Positions 1 to 5,393 of a stretch of 5,393 nt of DNA are shown here, in pieces; within the stretch, counting starts at the first letter, position 1, and every line of letters starts with the position of its first letter. The translations under genes were made by a program, and so were the position numbers. Origin of the DNA: Actinomycetes bacterium (GTDB taxonomy: Bacteria > Actinomycetota > Actinomycetes > Actinomycetales > Microbacteriaceae). The stretch spans positions 1 to 5,393 of the forward strand of contig JAEWDJ010000387.1 in the NCBI GenBank assembly GCA_023390155.1, read 5' to 3'. Below the pieces are notes generated by a model that saw only the letters and a list, made by a program, of their open reading frames with translations, made no database searches and had not been told where the DNA came from.

Positions 1-1
1 C

Positions 2-244
2 CCCGCGAGCCTCGCGCGAACCGCTGCCCGGGTGGAGGGCCGCGAGCGCGGGTCGCTCCGCCGGCTGCTCGGGCGCCGTGACGGCGACATGCCCGCGCCC
101 GCGAACGCGACGGCCGCCGATTGGACCGGCGCCACCCTCCTCGACACCGTCGCGACCTACGCGATCGCCTCCGCCGTCTGGGACACCTGGGACGTCGACG
201 GCGTCGCCGGCGGCTGGGGCTGGTTCGACGAGTTCGACCTCTGA
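2..244 (+). CDS. Hypothetical protein, C-terminal part (5' end probably outside window)
   Basis: An open frame runs from the left edge to a TGA at 242-244, about 80 residues. No start codon is forced: a GTG at 32 and an ATG at 89 (51 residues) lie in frame, but neither has a convincing ribosome-binding site, so I read this as the tail of a longer gene. An Arg-rich stretch is followed by a tail rich in Trp and acidic residues (from about 150 to the stop), containing WDTWDVDG and GGWGWFDEFDL. This looks like a conserved C-terminal end rather than random GC-rich translation. I recognise no family or catalytic motif. The gene converges on the lipoprotein gene with 25 bp between stop codons. That the frame is real is fairly likely; its function is unknown. 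Confidence 0.5.
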   Translation, partial: PASLARTAARVEGRERGSLRRLLGRRDGDMPAPANATAADWTGATLLDTVATYAIASAVWDTWDVDGVAGGWGWFDEFDL

Positions 245-269
245 GCGGCGCCGGCGACGAGGGCCGGGG

Positions 270-1028
270 TCAACGACTGACCGGAAGCCCCCGTCGGTCG
301 GGGTCGAGGTTCACGGGCACCCCGGTGAGCAGTTCGAGATGGGGCGGGTTCAGCCATTCGAGGTCGGCGACCGTGATCCCGAGACGGTGCGCGACGTCCG
401 TCGGGGTGTCGCCCGCGGCGGGCGTGTAGTCCGTAGCGCTCGCCACGCCGCGTGCCCCGGTCTCTGGGCCGGCGTCGGCGACGGCGGCGGAGAGGCCCCG
501 CGGCGCGATCGTCCAGTGGAGCTCTGCGCTTCCCGCTATGTCGAGGAGGCAGTCGCTCGCGTCCGTGCGCGTCGAGGAGAGCAGCGCGGTCCGGAACACG
601 GTCGGGTCGCCGAACTCCGCGAAGTCGTCCGCCGGCAGCGTGAGGGCGACTCCGCCCTCCGGGCCGTCGAGCGGGAGCGACCACGCAAATCCGGAGTCGG
701 CGCATTCGTCGCCGCTCACCGGAGTCAGTCGGAGCGAGTCCGCACCCGGGACGCGGGTGGGGAAGGCGACGGTGACGCGGTCATCCGCGGCCGTGATGGT
801 CAGCTCGCCGAGGGAGGCGCCGCCCGGCGCGTGCAGCTCGGCGGTCGCGAGCACGCCCTCCGGATAGCGCGGACCGCCGTCGGTGGAGAGCGGATCAGGG
901 GTCCCGGTCACCGAGGTCAGGGGAGTGGAGCGGCTGCCGCCGGGCTCCGCGGTCGCGGTGCACCCTGTCGTCAGCAGGGCGGCGACCGCGATTACGGCTC
1001 CGCCCCCGATCCATCCCACGATGCGCAT
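270..1028 (-). CDS. Secreted lipoprotein with C-terminal LysM-like domain
   Basis: The predicted product is 252 residues. It begins with a short lipoprotein signal peptide: one early Arg, a hydrophobic stretch (about residues 3-20) and a lipobox-like LLTTGC with the lipid-attachment cysteine at 23. A Thr/Ser/Pro/Gly-rich spacer follows (about 24-58). Next comes an unrecognised, probably beta-rich middle domain (about 59-180) with two cysteines (109 and 160) that could form a disulfide. Residues 200-242 (DYTPAAGDTPTDVAHRLGIT, then DLEWLNP and VPVNLDP) follow the LysM pattern, a domain that binds the GlcNAc backbone of peptidoglycan. The protein is therefore probably membrane-anchored and in contact with the wall; no hydrolase motif is visible. 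I prefer the ATG at 1028 because it gives a normal short signal peptide and has a GGGGG 10 nt upstream. A GTG at 1052 would add eight residues. It lies 66 bp downstream of the regulator gene on the same strand. Confidence 0.82.
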   Translation of the reverse strand: MRIVGWIGGGAVIAVAALLTTGCTATAEPGGSRSTPLTSVTGTPDPLSTDGGPRYPEGVLATAELHAPGGASLGELTITAADDRVTVAFPTRVPGADSLRLTPVSGDECADSGFAWSLPLDGPEGGVALTLPADDFAEFGDPTVFRTALLSSTRTDASDCLLDIAGSAELHWTIAPRGLSAAVADAGPETGARGVASATDYTPAAGDTPTDVAHRLGITVADLEWLNPPHLELLTGVPVNLDPDRRGLPVSR

Positions 1029-1075
1029 CAGCACCCGGCCCCCGTCCGCCACGCCGCCCCCGGGCGCGTCGTCAC

Positions 1076-1081
1076 AGCCTA
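1076..1081 (-). promoter_or_regulatory. Candidate -10 element (TAGGCT) for the lipoprotein gene
   Basis: Read on the minus strand, TAGGCT sits just after the regulator's stop codon. It matches the TANNNT form of actinobacterial housekeeping -10 elements. A start about seven bases downstream (near 1069) would leave an untranslated leader of about 40 nt to the ATG at 1028. I see no good -35 hexamer at 16-19 bp. The site would let the lipoprotein be transcribed separately from the regulator, but read-through from the regulator is equally possible. Confidence 0.3.
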
Positions 1082-1094
1082 CCGGCAGTGCCGC

Positions 1095-2549
1095 TCAGGA
1101 GGCCGAGTGCTGCTGCAGGAACCCGTACACGTCCGAGTCGTCCACGCCCGGGAACGAGCCCGACGGCAGGGGCGACAGGATGTGCGCGTGCAGTCGGGCG
1201 CTCGGCCACGCCTTGCCGGCCCAGCGGCCCGAGAGGTCGGCGGGCGGGCGTTTGCAGCACGACTCGTCGGGGCACCTGGACTCGGTGCGCACCGTCGTCT
1301 CGCGGCCGCGGAACCACTTCGCCTGGTCGAAGGGGACGCCGACGCTGATCGAGAACCCGCCCTCGGCCGTCGAGCCGACCTGGGTCGCGCACCAGAACGT
1401 CCCGACCGGGGTGTCGGTGTACTGGTACAGCTCGGTCGTGCGGTTCGTGTGCGTGAACGCCTCGCGGGCGCCCCACTTGCGGCAGACGACCTGGCCCTCG
1501 ATGGAGCCGGTGACGTCGGTCGGCAGGGGCAGGCCGTCGTTCTCGTAGCCCTTGTAGAGGGCGCCGTCATCGCCGACGCGCAGGAAGTGGAGGGTCATGT
1601 CGAGGTGCGCCGTCGCGAGGTTCGTCAGGCGCAGGGCCGCGGCCTCGTGGGTGACGCCGAACGCGTCGCGGAAGTCCTCGACGGCGAGGTCCTTCTCCTT
1701 CTTCGCGTCCTGGAGGAAGGCGACCGCCGCGTCCCGGGGCATCAGGCAGCAGGCGGCGAAGTAGTTGATCTCCAGCCGCTGCCGCAGGAAGTCGGCGTAA
1801 CTCTCGGGGCGTTCATGGCCGAGGAGGCGATGCGCCATCGCCTGCAGCGCCATCGAGCGCAGGCCGTGTCCGCCCGGGATGGAGGCCGGCGGGAGGTAGA
1901 TGCGCCCGTTCTCGAGGTCGGTGATCGAGCGCGTGGACCGCGGGAGGTCGCTCGCGTAGATCAGCTCGAAGCCGAGCTGCTCCGCCATCACGCTCACCTC
2001 GCGGTGGGTGAGGGCGCCGCGCGTGTGGCCGGACGCGCGCACGCGCTCCTCGGCGAGCTCCTCGATCGCCGGCATGTAGTTGTTCTGCGCGCGCATCCGC
2101 TCCCGCAACTCGGTGTTGGCGCGGCGGGCCTCCTCCGGGGTCGCGATCGCCTCGGAGGCGCGGCGCGAGAGCTCGCGATGGAGGCCGACGAGCGCCTCCA
2201 GGGTCTCGGTCGGTGTGCCCTTGGTGGGCTTGACCGCCGGCAGTCCGAGGGAGGCGTACAGCGTGCCCCGCTGCGCCCGGGCGAGCTCGATCTCCAGCGC
2301 GGCGCGCTCGTCCGGCGGCTCGGCCGAGAGCAGGTCGGCCAGCTGCACCCCCAATGCTCCGGCGAGGGTGACCAGGAGGGTGACGCGGGGCTCCCGCTTG
2401 CCGTTCTCGATGAGGGAGAGCTGGCTCGGGGCGACACCGACGGTCGCGCCCAGCTCGTCGAGCGTCAGGCCGCGATTCGTGCGGAAATGGCGGATGCGGT
2501 GCCCGAGCGTGGCGATATCGGCGCCCGCCGCGGTGATCGACGACTCCAT
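1095..2549 (-). CDS. ScfR-family transcriptional regulator (XRE HTH + IrrE-like + ScfR C-terminal domain), RamB/PrpR-like
   Basis: The product is 484 residues, the usual length for the RamB (acetate) and PrpR (methylcitrate/propionate) regulators of Corynebacterium and Mycobacterium. Residues 16-71 form an XRE-type helix-turn-helix, with the turn and recognition helix around LGATVGVAPSQLSLIENGKR. Residues about 80-170 look helical, with many Glu and Arg. Residues about 185-275 match the IrrE/ImmA-like region (ENGRIYLPP, then NYFAACCLMP), but the zinc-protease HExxH is replaced by QAMAH (236-240), so proteolysis is unlikely. The C-terminal part (about 285-484) matches the short-chain fatty acyl-CoA regulator domain and carries cysteines at 356, 387, 426, 431 and 432. 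Mycobacterial PrpR is reported to bind an Fe-S cluster with C-terminal cysteines; whether this protein does is inference. The only in-frame upstream stretch before a stop lacks a start, so ATG 2549 is the likely start. The gene is divergent from pckG, which suggests control of gluconeogenesis. I cannot separate RamB from PrpR orthology by eye. Confidence 0.88.
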   Translation of the reverse strand: MESSITAAGADIATLGHRIRHFRTNRGLTLDELGATVGVAPSQLSLIENGKREPRVTLLVTLAGALGVQLADLLSAEPPDERAALEIELARAQRGTLYASLGLPAVKPTKGTPTETLEALVGLHRELSRRASEAIATPEEARRANTELRERMRAQNNYMPAIEELAEERVRASGHTRGALTHREVSVMAEQLGFELIYASDLPRSTRSITDLENGRIYLPPASIPGGHGLRSMALQAMAHRLLGHERPESYADFLRQRLEINYFAACCLMPRDAAVAFLQDAKKEKDLAVEDFRDAFGVTHEAAALRLTNLATAHLDMTLHFLRVGDDGALYKGYENDGLPLPTDVTGSIEGQVVCRKWGAREAFTHTNRTTELYQYTDTPVGTFWCATQVGSTAEGGFSISVGVPFDQAKWFRGRETTVRTESRCPDESCCKRPPADLSGRWAGKAWPSARLHAHILSPLPSGSFPGVDDSDVYGFLQQHSAS

Positions 2550-2555
2550 GCCTTC

Positions 2556-2585
2556 ACGATAGCGAAAGAATCGCGATTCTTTCCA
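2556..2585 (-). promoter_or_regulatory. Probable promoter of the regulator gene, giving a leaderless transcript
   Basis: On the minus strand a -10 TATCGT (2556-2561; TANNNT) is preceded, after an 18-bp spacer, by TGGAAA (2580-2585), which matches four of six bases of TTGACA. The -10 ends six bases before the ATG at 2549, so transcription would start at or next to the A of the start codon. That fits the lack of a properly spaced ribosome-binding site: GAAGG ends only one base before the ATG. Leaderless mRNAs are common in actinobacteria. The position is seen in the sequence; promoter activity is inferred. Confidence 0.5.
2564..2583. promoter_or_regulatory. Perfect 20-bp palindrome, candidate operator between the regulator gene and pckG
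   Basis: GAAAGAATCGCGATTCTTTC is identical to its reverse complement over all 20 bases and has no spacer. It lies 14 bp upstream of the regulator's start codon, fills the -35/-10 spacer of the proposed regulator promoter and overlaps its -35. A dimeric repressor bound here would block RNA polymerase, so it is the natural candidate for autoregulation. It is 83 bp upstream of the pckG start and could also act on that gene. It does not resemble the TTTGCAAA-type site I know for RamB/PrpR, so the binding protein is not assured. It has AT-rich ends and no adjoining T tract, which argues against a terminator. Confidence 0.6.
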
Positions 2586-2651
2586 CCATTTTTCTCCTCA
2601 CGAAGCCCAGAAGGTCGCCGAAGCTGGTTGCACAGCACTTCTTTCCGATTC

Positions 2652-2658
2652 GAGAGGA
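2652..2658 (+). promoter_or_regulatory. Ribosome-binding site of pckG
   Basis: GAGAGGA lies 8 nt before the ATG at 2667 and is a good match to the anti-Shine-Dalgarno sequence. It fixes the start of pckG, although the same reading frame stays open far upstream. I could not identify a convincing -10/-35 pair for pckG in 2584-2651; a TTGCAC at 2628-2633 has no matching -10. Confidence 0.7.
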
Positions 2659-2666
2659 CGACGGTC

Positions 2667-4574
2667 ATGACCATCGCCGAGCTTCCGCTGACCGACACCG
2701 GCCGCGACGACGCGGACCGCGACGGCCTCCGCCAGGACGCCGCCCCCGACCCCGCGGCAGCCGCCGCCTCCGCCCCGTCCCTCACCGGACTCGCCGCCCT
2801 CGACGCGTGGGTGAGCGACATCGCCGAGCTCACTCAGCCGGAGGAGATCGTCTGGTGCGACGGCACTCTCGGGGAGGCCGACCGCCTCACCAAGCAGCTC
2901 GTCGCCGAGGGCAAGCTCATCCGCCTCAACCCCGAGTGGCGCCCCAACAGCTTCCTCGCGCGCACCGATCCCGGCGACGTCGCCCGGGTCGAGGACCGCA
3001 CCTTCATCTGCTCGGTCGACGAGGCGGACGCCGGCCCGACCAACAACTGGCGCGAGCCGGAGGCGATGCGCGCCGAGCTGCGAGAGGTCTTCGCCGGAAG
3101 CATGCGCGGTCGCACCATGTACGTCGTCCCGTTCTCCATGGGCCCGGTCGGCGGCCCGCTGTCGCAGGTCGGCATCCAGCTCACCGACTCCGCCTACGTC
3201 GCGGTCAGCATGGGGATGATGACCCGCGTCACCAGCACCGTGCTCGACCTCATCGCCGCCGGCCAGCCGTGGGTTCCGACCGTGCACAGCGTGGGCGCGC
3301 CGCTGATCGACGACGAGGGCCACCGCCACGACGACGTCGCCTGGCCGTGCAATGAGACGAAGTACATCGTGCAGTTCCCCGAGACGCGCGAGATCTGGTC
3401 GTTCGGCTCCGGCTACGGCGGCAACGCCATCCTGGCCAAGAAGTGCTTCGCGCTGCGGATCGCCTCGGTGATGGCGCGCGACGAAGGCTGGCTCGCCGAG
3501 CACATGCTCATCGTCAAGGTCACCTCGCCGGAGGGGCGGGCCTTCCACTTCGCCGCGGCCTTCCCGTCGGCGTGCGGCAAGACGAACCTCGCCATGCTCA
3601 AGCCGAGCATCCCGGGCTGGACGGTCGAGACCGTCGGCGACGACATCGCGTGGCTGCGCCCCGGCCCGGACGGCCGGCTGCGCGCCATCAACCCGGAGGC
3701 CGGCTTCTTCGGCGTCGCGCCGGGGACGGGCGAGCTCACCAACGCGACCGCGGTCGACACGCTGTGGGGCAACACGATCTTCACGAACGTCGCCCTGCGC
3801 GACGACGGCGACGTCTGGTGGGAGGGGCTGACGGAGGAGCCGCCCGCGCACCTCATCGACTGGGAGGGCAACGACTGGACGCCCGAGTCCGGCCGGCCCG
3901 CCGCGCACCCGAACTCCCGCTTCACGGTGTCCGCGGCGCAGTGCCCGGCCATCGCGGACGACTGGGACGCGTTCGACGGCGTGCCGATCGACGCCATCCT
4001 GTTCGGCGGCCGCCGCGCGACGAACGTGCCGCTGGTCGCCCAGGCGCGCGACTGGAAGCACGGCGTCTTCCTCGGCGCGACCATCTCGTCGGAGCAGACG
4101 GCCGCGGCGGAGGGGACCGTCGGCGAGCTGCGCCGCGACCCCTTCGCGATGCTGCCGTTCTGCGGCTACAACATGGCCGACTACTGGGCCCACTGGCTGG
4201 AGATGGGGGAGAAGCTCGGTGCCGACGCACCGGCCGTGTTCCAGGTGAACTGGTTCCGCAAGGGCGAGGACGGGCGCTTCCTGTGGCCTGGTTTCAGCGA
4301 GAACGCGCGGGTGATCGAGTGGATCGCGCGCCGAGTCGAGGGCACCGCCGGCGCGGTGGAGGCGCCCATCGGCCGCCTCCCGCAGCTCGACGAGCTCGAC
4401 CTCGACGGGCTCGACCTGCCGGAGGAGGACGTCGCCGCCCTCTTCCAGATCGACCGCGACAGCTGGCTCGCCGAGTGCGACCTGACCGACGAGTTCTTCG
4501 GCCGCTTCGGCTCGCGCGTCCCGGCCGCCCTCCACGCCGAGCTCGCGTCCCTCCGCTACCACCTCCGCGCCTGA
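2667..4574 (+). CDS. pckG: Phosphoenolpyruvate carboxykinase (GTP)
   Basis: This 635-residue cytosolic enzyme converts oxaloacetate and GTP to PEP, GDP and CO2, the entry step of gluconeogenesis. It matches the GTP-dependent PEPCK family end to end. The metal ligands are visible: a Lys in AKKC (259), His in AEHM (279) and Asp in GDDIAW (326). The P-loop FPSACGKTN (299-307) holds the reactive-site cysteine 303 and Lys305. Also present are MYVVPFSMGPVGGP (151-164), HPNSRF (414-419), FGGRR (446-450), EQTAAAEG (476-483) and VNWFRKGEDGRFLWPGF (527-543). The C-terminal LDELDLDGLDL block is typical of actinobacterial homologues. The ATG at 2667 has a good ribosome-binding site. It gives an Ala/Asp-rich N-terminal tail of about 40 residues, longer than the roughly 15 in the mycobacterial enzyme. 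It is divergent from the ScfR-type regulator, 117 bp apart, which fits induction on acetate, lactate or fatty acids. No defect is seen. Confidence 0.98.
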   Translation: MTIAELPLTDTGRDDADRDGLRQDAAPDPAAAAASAPSLTGLAALDAWVSDIAELTQPEEIVWCDGTLGEADRLTKQLVAEGKLIRLNPEWRPNSFLARTDPGDVARVEDRTFICSVDEADAGPTNNWREPEAMRAELREVFAGSMRGRTMYVVPFSMGPVGGPLSQVGIQLTDSAYVAVSMGMMTRVTSTVLDLIAAGQPWVPTVHSVGAPLIDDEGHRHDDVAWPCNETKYIVQFPETREIWSFGSGYGGNAILAKKCFALRIASVMARDEGWLAEHMLIVKVTSPEGRAFHFAAAFPSACGKTNLAMLKPSIPGWTVETVGDDIAWLRPGPDGRLRAINPEAGFFGVAPGTGELTNATAVDTLWGNTIFTNVALRDDGDVWWEGLTEEPPAHLIDWEGNDWTPESGRPAAHPNSRFTVSAAQCPAIADDWDAFDGVPIDAILFGGRRATNVPLVAQARDWKHGVFLGATISSEQTAAAEGTVGELRRDPFAMLPFCGYNMADYWAHWLEMGEKLGADAPAVFQVNWFRKGEDGRFLWPGFSENARVIEWIARRVEGTAGAVEAPIGRLPQLDELDLDGLDLPEEDVAALFQIDRDSWLAECDLTDEFFGRFGSRVPAALHAELASLRYHLRA

Positions 4575-4581
4575 CCGACCG

Positions 4582-4622
4582 AAACCGCCGAGTGCACGGA
4601 TTCTCTGTGTACTCGGCGGTTT
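4582..4622. terminator. Bidirectional hairpin terminator between pckG and the ABC transporter gene
   Basis: Arms AAACCGCCGAGTGCAC (4582-4597) and GTGTACTCGGCGGTTT (4607-4622) pair over 16 bp with one G-U wobble and enclose a 9-nt loop. On the plus strand the stem ends in TTTT, and on the minus strand it runs into a short TTT. It begins 7 bp after the pckG stop and lies between convergent genes, as expected for a shared terminator. The T tract is short, which is normal for high-GC actinobacteria. Confidence 0.75.
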
Positions 4623-4649
4623 TCGTGCGAGTTACCGCGTACTCGGCGG
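4609..4649 (+). repeat. 11-bp direct repeat of the terminator arm
   Basis: GTACTCGGCGG occurs at 4609-4619 and again at 4639-4649. A near-inverted copy, CCGCCGAGTGC, forms the left terminator arm at 4586-4596. The third copy lies just before the ABC transporter's stop codon and could pair with the left arm as an alternative to the main hairpin. It may be part of a dispersed intergenic repeat family, which cannot be judged from one window. Confidence 0.55.
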
Positions 4650-4659
4650 CTTGCCGCGG

Positions 4660-5393
4660 TCAGACGAGGAGCTGGTGCTTGGCGAGGTCTCGGTAGAGCG
4701 GGGTGCTGGCGACCAGCTCGGAGTGGGTGCCGACGCCGACGACCCGGCCGTGGTCGAGCACGACGATCTGGTCGGAGTCGACGACGGTGGAGAGCCGGTG
4801 CGCGATCACGAGCAGCGTGCGGTCCTCCGCGACGGCGTCGATCGCCTCCCGCATCAGCTGCTCGTTGCGCCCGTCGAGGCTCGACGTCGACTCGTCCAGC
4901 AGCAGCACGGGCGGGGCCGCGAGCAGCGCGCGGGCGATCGCGAGGCGCTGGCGCTCGCCGCCGGAGAGCATGATGCCGTCTTCGCCGACCGGCGCCGCGA
5001 GCCCGAGGTCGCTGCGCTCGAGCACCTCGGTCAGGTTGACGGCGTGCAGCACGTCGATGCAGGCCGCGTCGGTCGCGGAGGGGGCCGAGAGCGTGAGGTT
5101 GTCGCGCAGCGATCCGGCGAGCACCGGCGCGTCCTGCTCGACGTAGCCGATCTGCTCGCGGAGCGCCGTGCGCTCCAGGCTCCGCACATCGAGACCGCCG
5201 AAGCGCACCTCGCCCGCCTCGACGTCGTAGAACCGCTCGATGAGCGCGAGGATGGTCGACTTGCCCGCACCGGAGGGCCCGACGAGCGCCGTGCGCTTGC
5301 CGCGCGGAACGGTGAAGCTGACGCCGTGCAGCACGCCGCCGCGATGCGCGGGCGACGCGTCGTCGGCACCGGCGCCGGCCGCCGCTTCCGCCT
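4660..5393 (-). CDS. ABC exporter, nucleotide-binding domain (3' part; N-terminus outside window)
   Basis: The last 243 residues of a longer protein are visible, and the frame stays open to the right edge. The domain has every ABC ATPase motif in order: Walker A GPSGAGKST (38-46 of the visible part), Q-loop in YVEQD (Q86), signature LSGGERQR (142-149), Walker B VLLLDES (162-168) with catalytic Glu167, D-loop SSLDG and H-loop His198. The wording around them (IERFYDVEAGEVRFGGLDV, SLRDNL, IAHRLSTV, TPLYRDLAKHQ) is typical of exporters of the MsbA/LmrA/MdlB type. In these the domain follows six membrane helices in one chain and works as a homo- or heterodimer. The substrate cannot be told from this part. 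A GTG at 5334 lies in frame but would cut the domain's first strand, so it is not the start. Ahead of VLHGVSF there is an Ala/Gly/Asp-rich stretch of about 19 residues. The gene converges on pckG. Confidence 0.93.
   Translation of the reverse strand, partial: AEAAAGAGADDASPAHRGGVLHGVSFTVPRGKRTALVGPSGAGKSTILALIERFYDVEAGEVRFGGLDVRSLERTALREQIGYVEQDAPVLAGSLRDNLTLSAPSATDAACIDVLHAVNLTEVLERSDLGLAAPVGEDGIMLSGGERQRLAIARALLAAPPVLLLDESTSSLDGRNEQLMREAIDAVAEDRTLLVIAHRLSTVVDSDQIVVLDHGRVVGVGTHSELVASTPLYRDLAKHQLLV

Noticed and set aside
157..705. A 182-codon minus-strand frame at the left end.
   Set aside because: It overlaps the lipoprotein gene on the same strand in another frame and is Arg/Pro-rich without motifs, whereas the lipoprotein frame has a signal peptide and a LysM-like end.
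2564..2583. Reading the palindrome as a terminator or an attachment site.
   Set aside because: It lies between divergent start codons, where no transcript needs to end. It has no loop and no T tract, and there is no integrase or duplicated flank in the window.
2628..2651. TTGCAC as a -35 element of the pckG promoter.
   Set aside because: No TANNNT hexamer lies 16-19 bp downstream; those positions read CGAGAG-like sequence, and a start there would leave almost no room for the ribosome-binding site.
2639..2658. A second, weaker copy of the operator (TTCTTTCC followed by CGATTC) near the pckG ribosome-binding site.
   Set aside because: The words are in the wrong order and the segment has only partial dyad symmetry, so it is within what chance would give.
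2598..4562. A 654-codon open frame on the minus strand opposite pckG.
   Set aside because: It is the codon-phased complement of a highly conserved gene, gives a low-complexity Arg/Val/Ala/Glu-rich translation and has no recognisable motif.
78..4574. A single 1498-codon open frame on the plus strand running into pckG.
   Set aside because: Upstream of 2667 it reads antisense to the lipoprotein and regulator genes, giving an Arg/Gly/Ala-rich translation with no domain. The frame stays open because GC-rich codons rarely make stops. pckG has its own ribosome-binding site and family-length start at 2667.

Overview
The window is very GC-rich DNA with strong G/C third-codon bias and tightly packed genes. 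It carries a GTP-type phosphoenolpyruvate carboxykinase and a ScfR-type (RamB/PrpR-like) regulator. This points to a high-GC actinobacterium, and I infer a member of the Microbacteriaceae (Leifsonia, Curtobacterium, Rathayibacter or a relative). The family-level placement is an impression from gene content, not a computed result.

Layout, left to right: (1) the 3' end of an unrecognised plus-strand gene, stopping at 244; (2) converging on it, a minus-strand gene for a secreted lipoprotein with a C-terminal LysM-like domain (stop at 270, preferred start at 1028); (3) just upstream of that on the same strand, a 484-residue regulator (1095-2549) with an N-terminal XRE-type helix-turn-helix, a degenerate IrrE-like middle part and a cysteine-bearing C-terminal ScfR domain; (4) a 117-bp divergent intergenic region with a perfect 20-bp palindrome and a probable leaderless promoter for the regulator; (5) pckG (2667-4574) on the plus strand, complete and with all expected catalytic motifs; (6) a strong hairpin at 4582-4622 between convergent genes, followed by a third copy of its arm; (7) the C-terminal nucleotide-binding domain of a minus-strand ABC exporter (stop at 4660) that runs off the right edge.

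The functional core is the divergent regulator/pckG pair. PEPCK carries out the first committed step of gluconeogenesis (oxaloacetate to PEP). RamB/PrpR-type regulators govern acetate, propionate and short-chain acyl-CoA use in Corynebacterium and Mycobacterium. The arrangement suggests that the regulator controls its own gene, and probably pckG, through the palindrome, so that gluconeogenesis follows the supply of organic acids or fatty acids. The lipoprotein and the ABC transporter have no evident link to that circuit. No mobile element, CRISPR array, tRNA or rRNA was seen.
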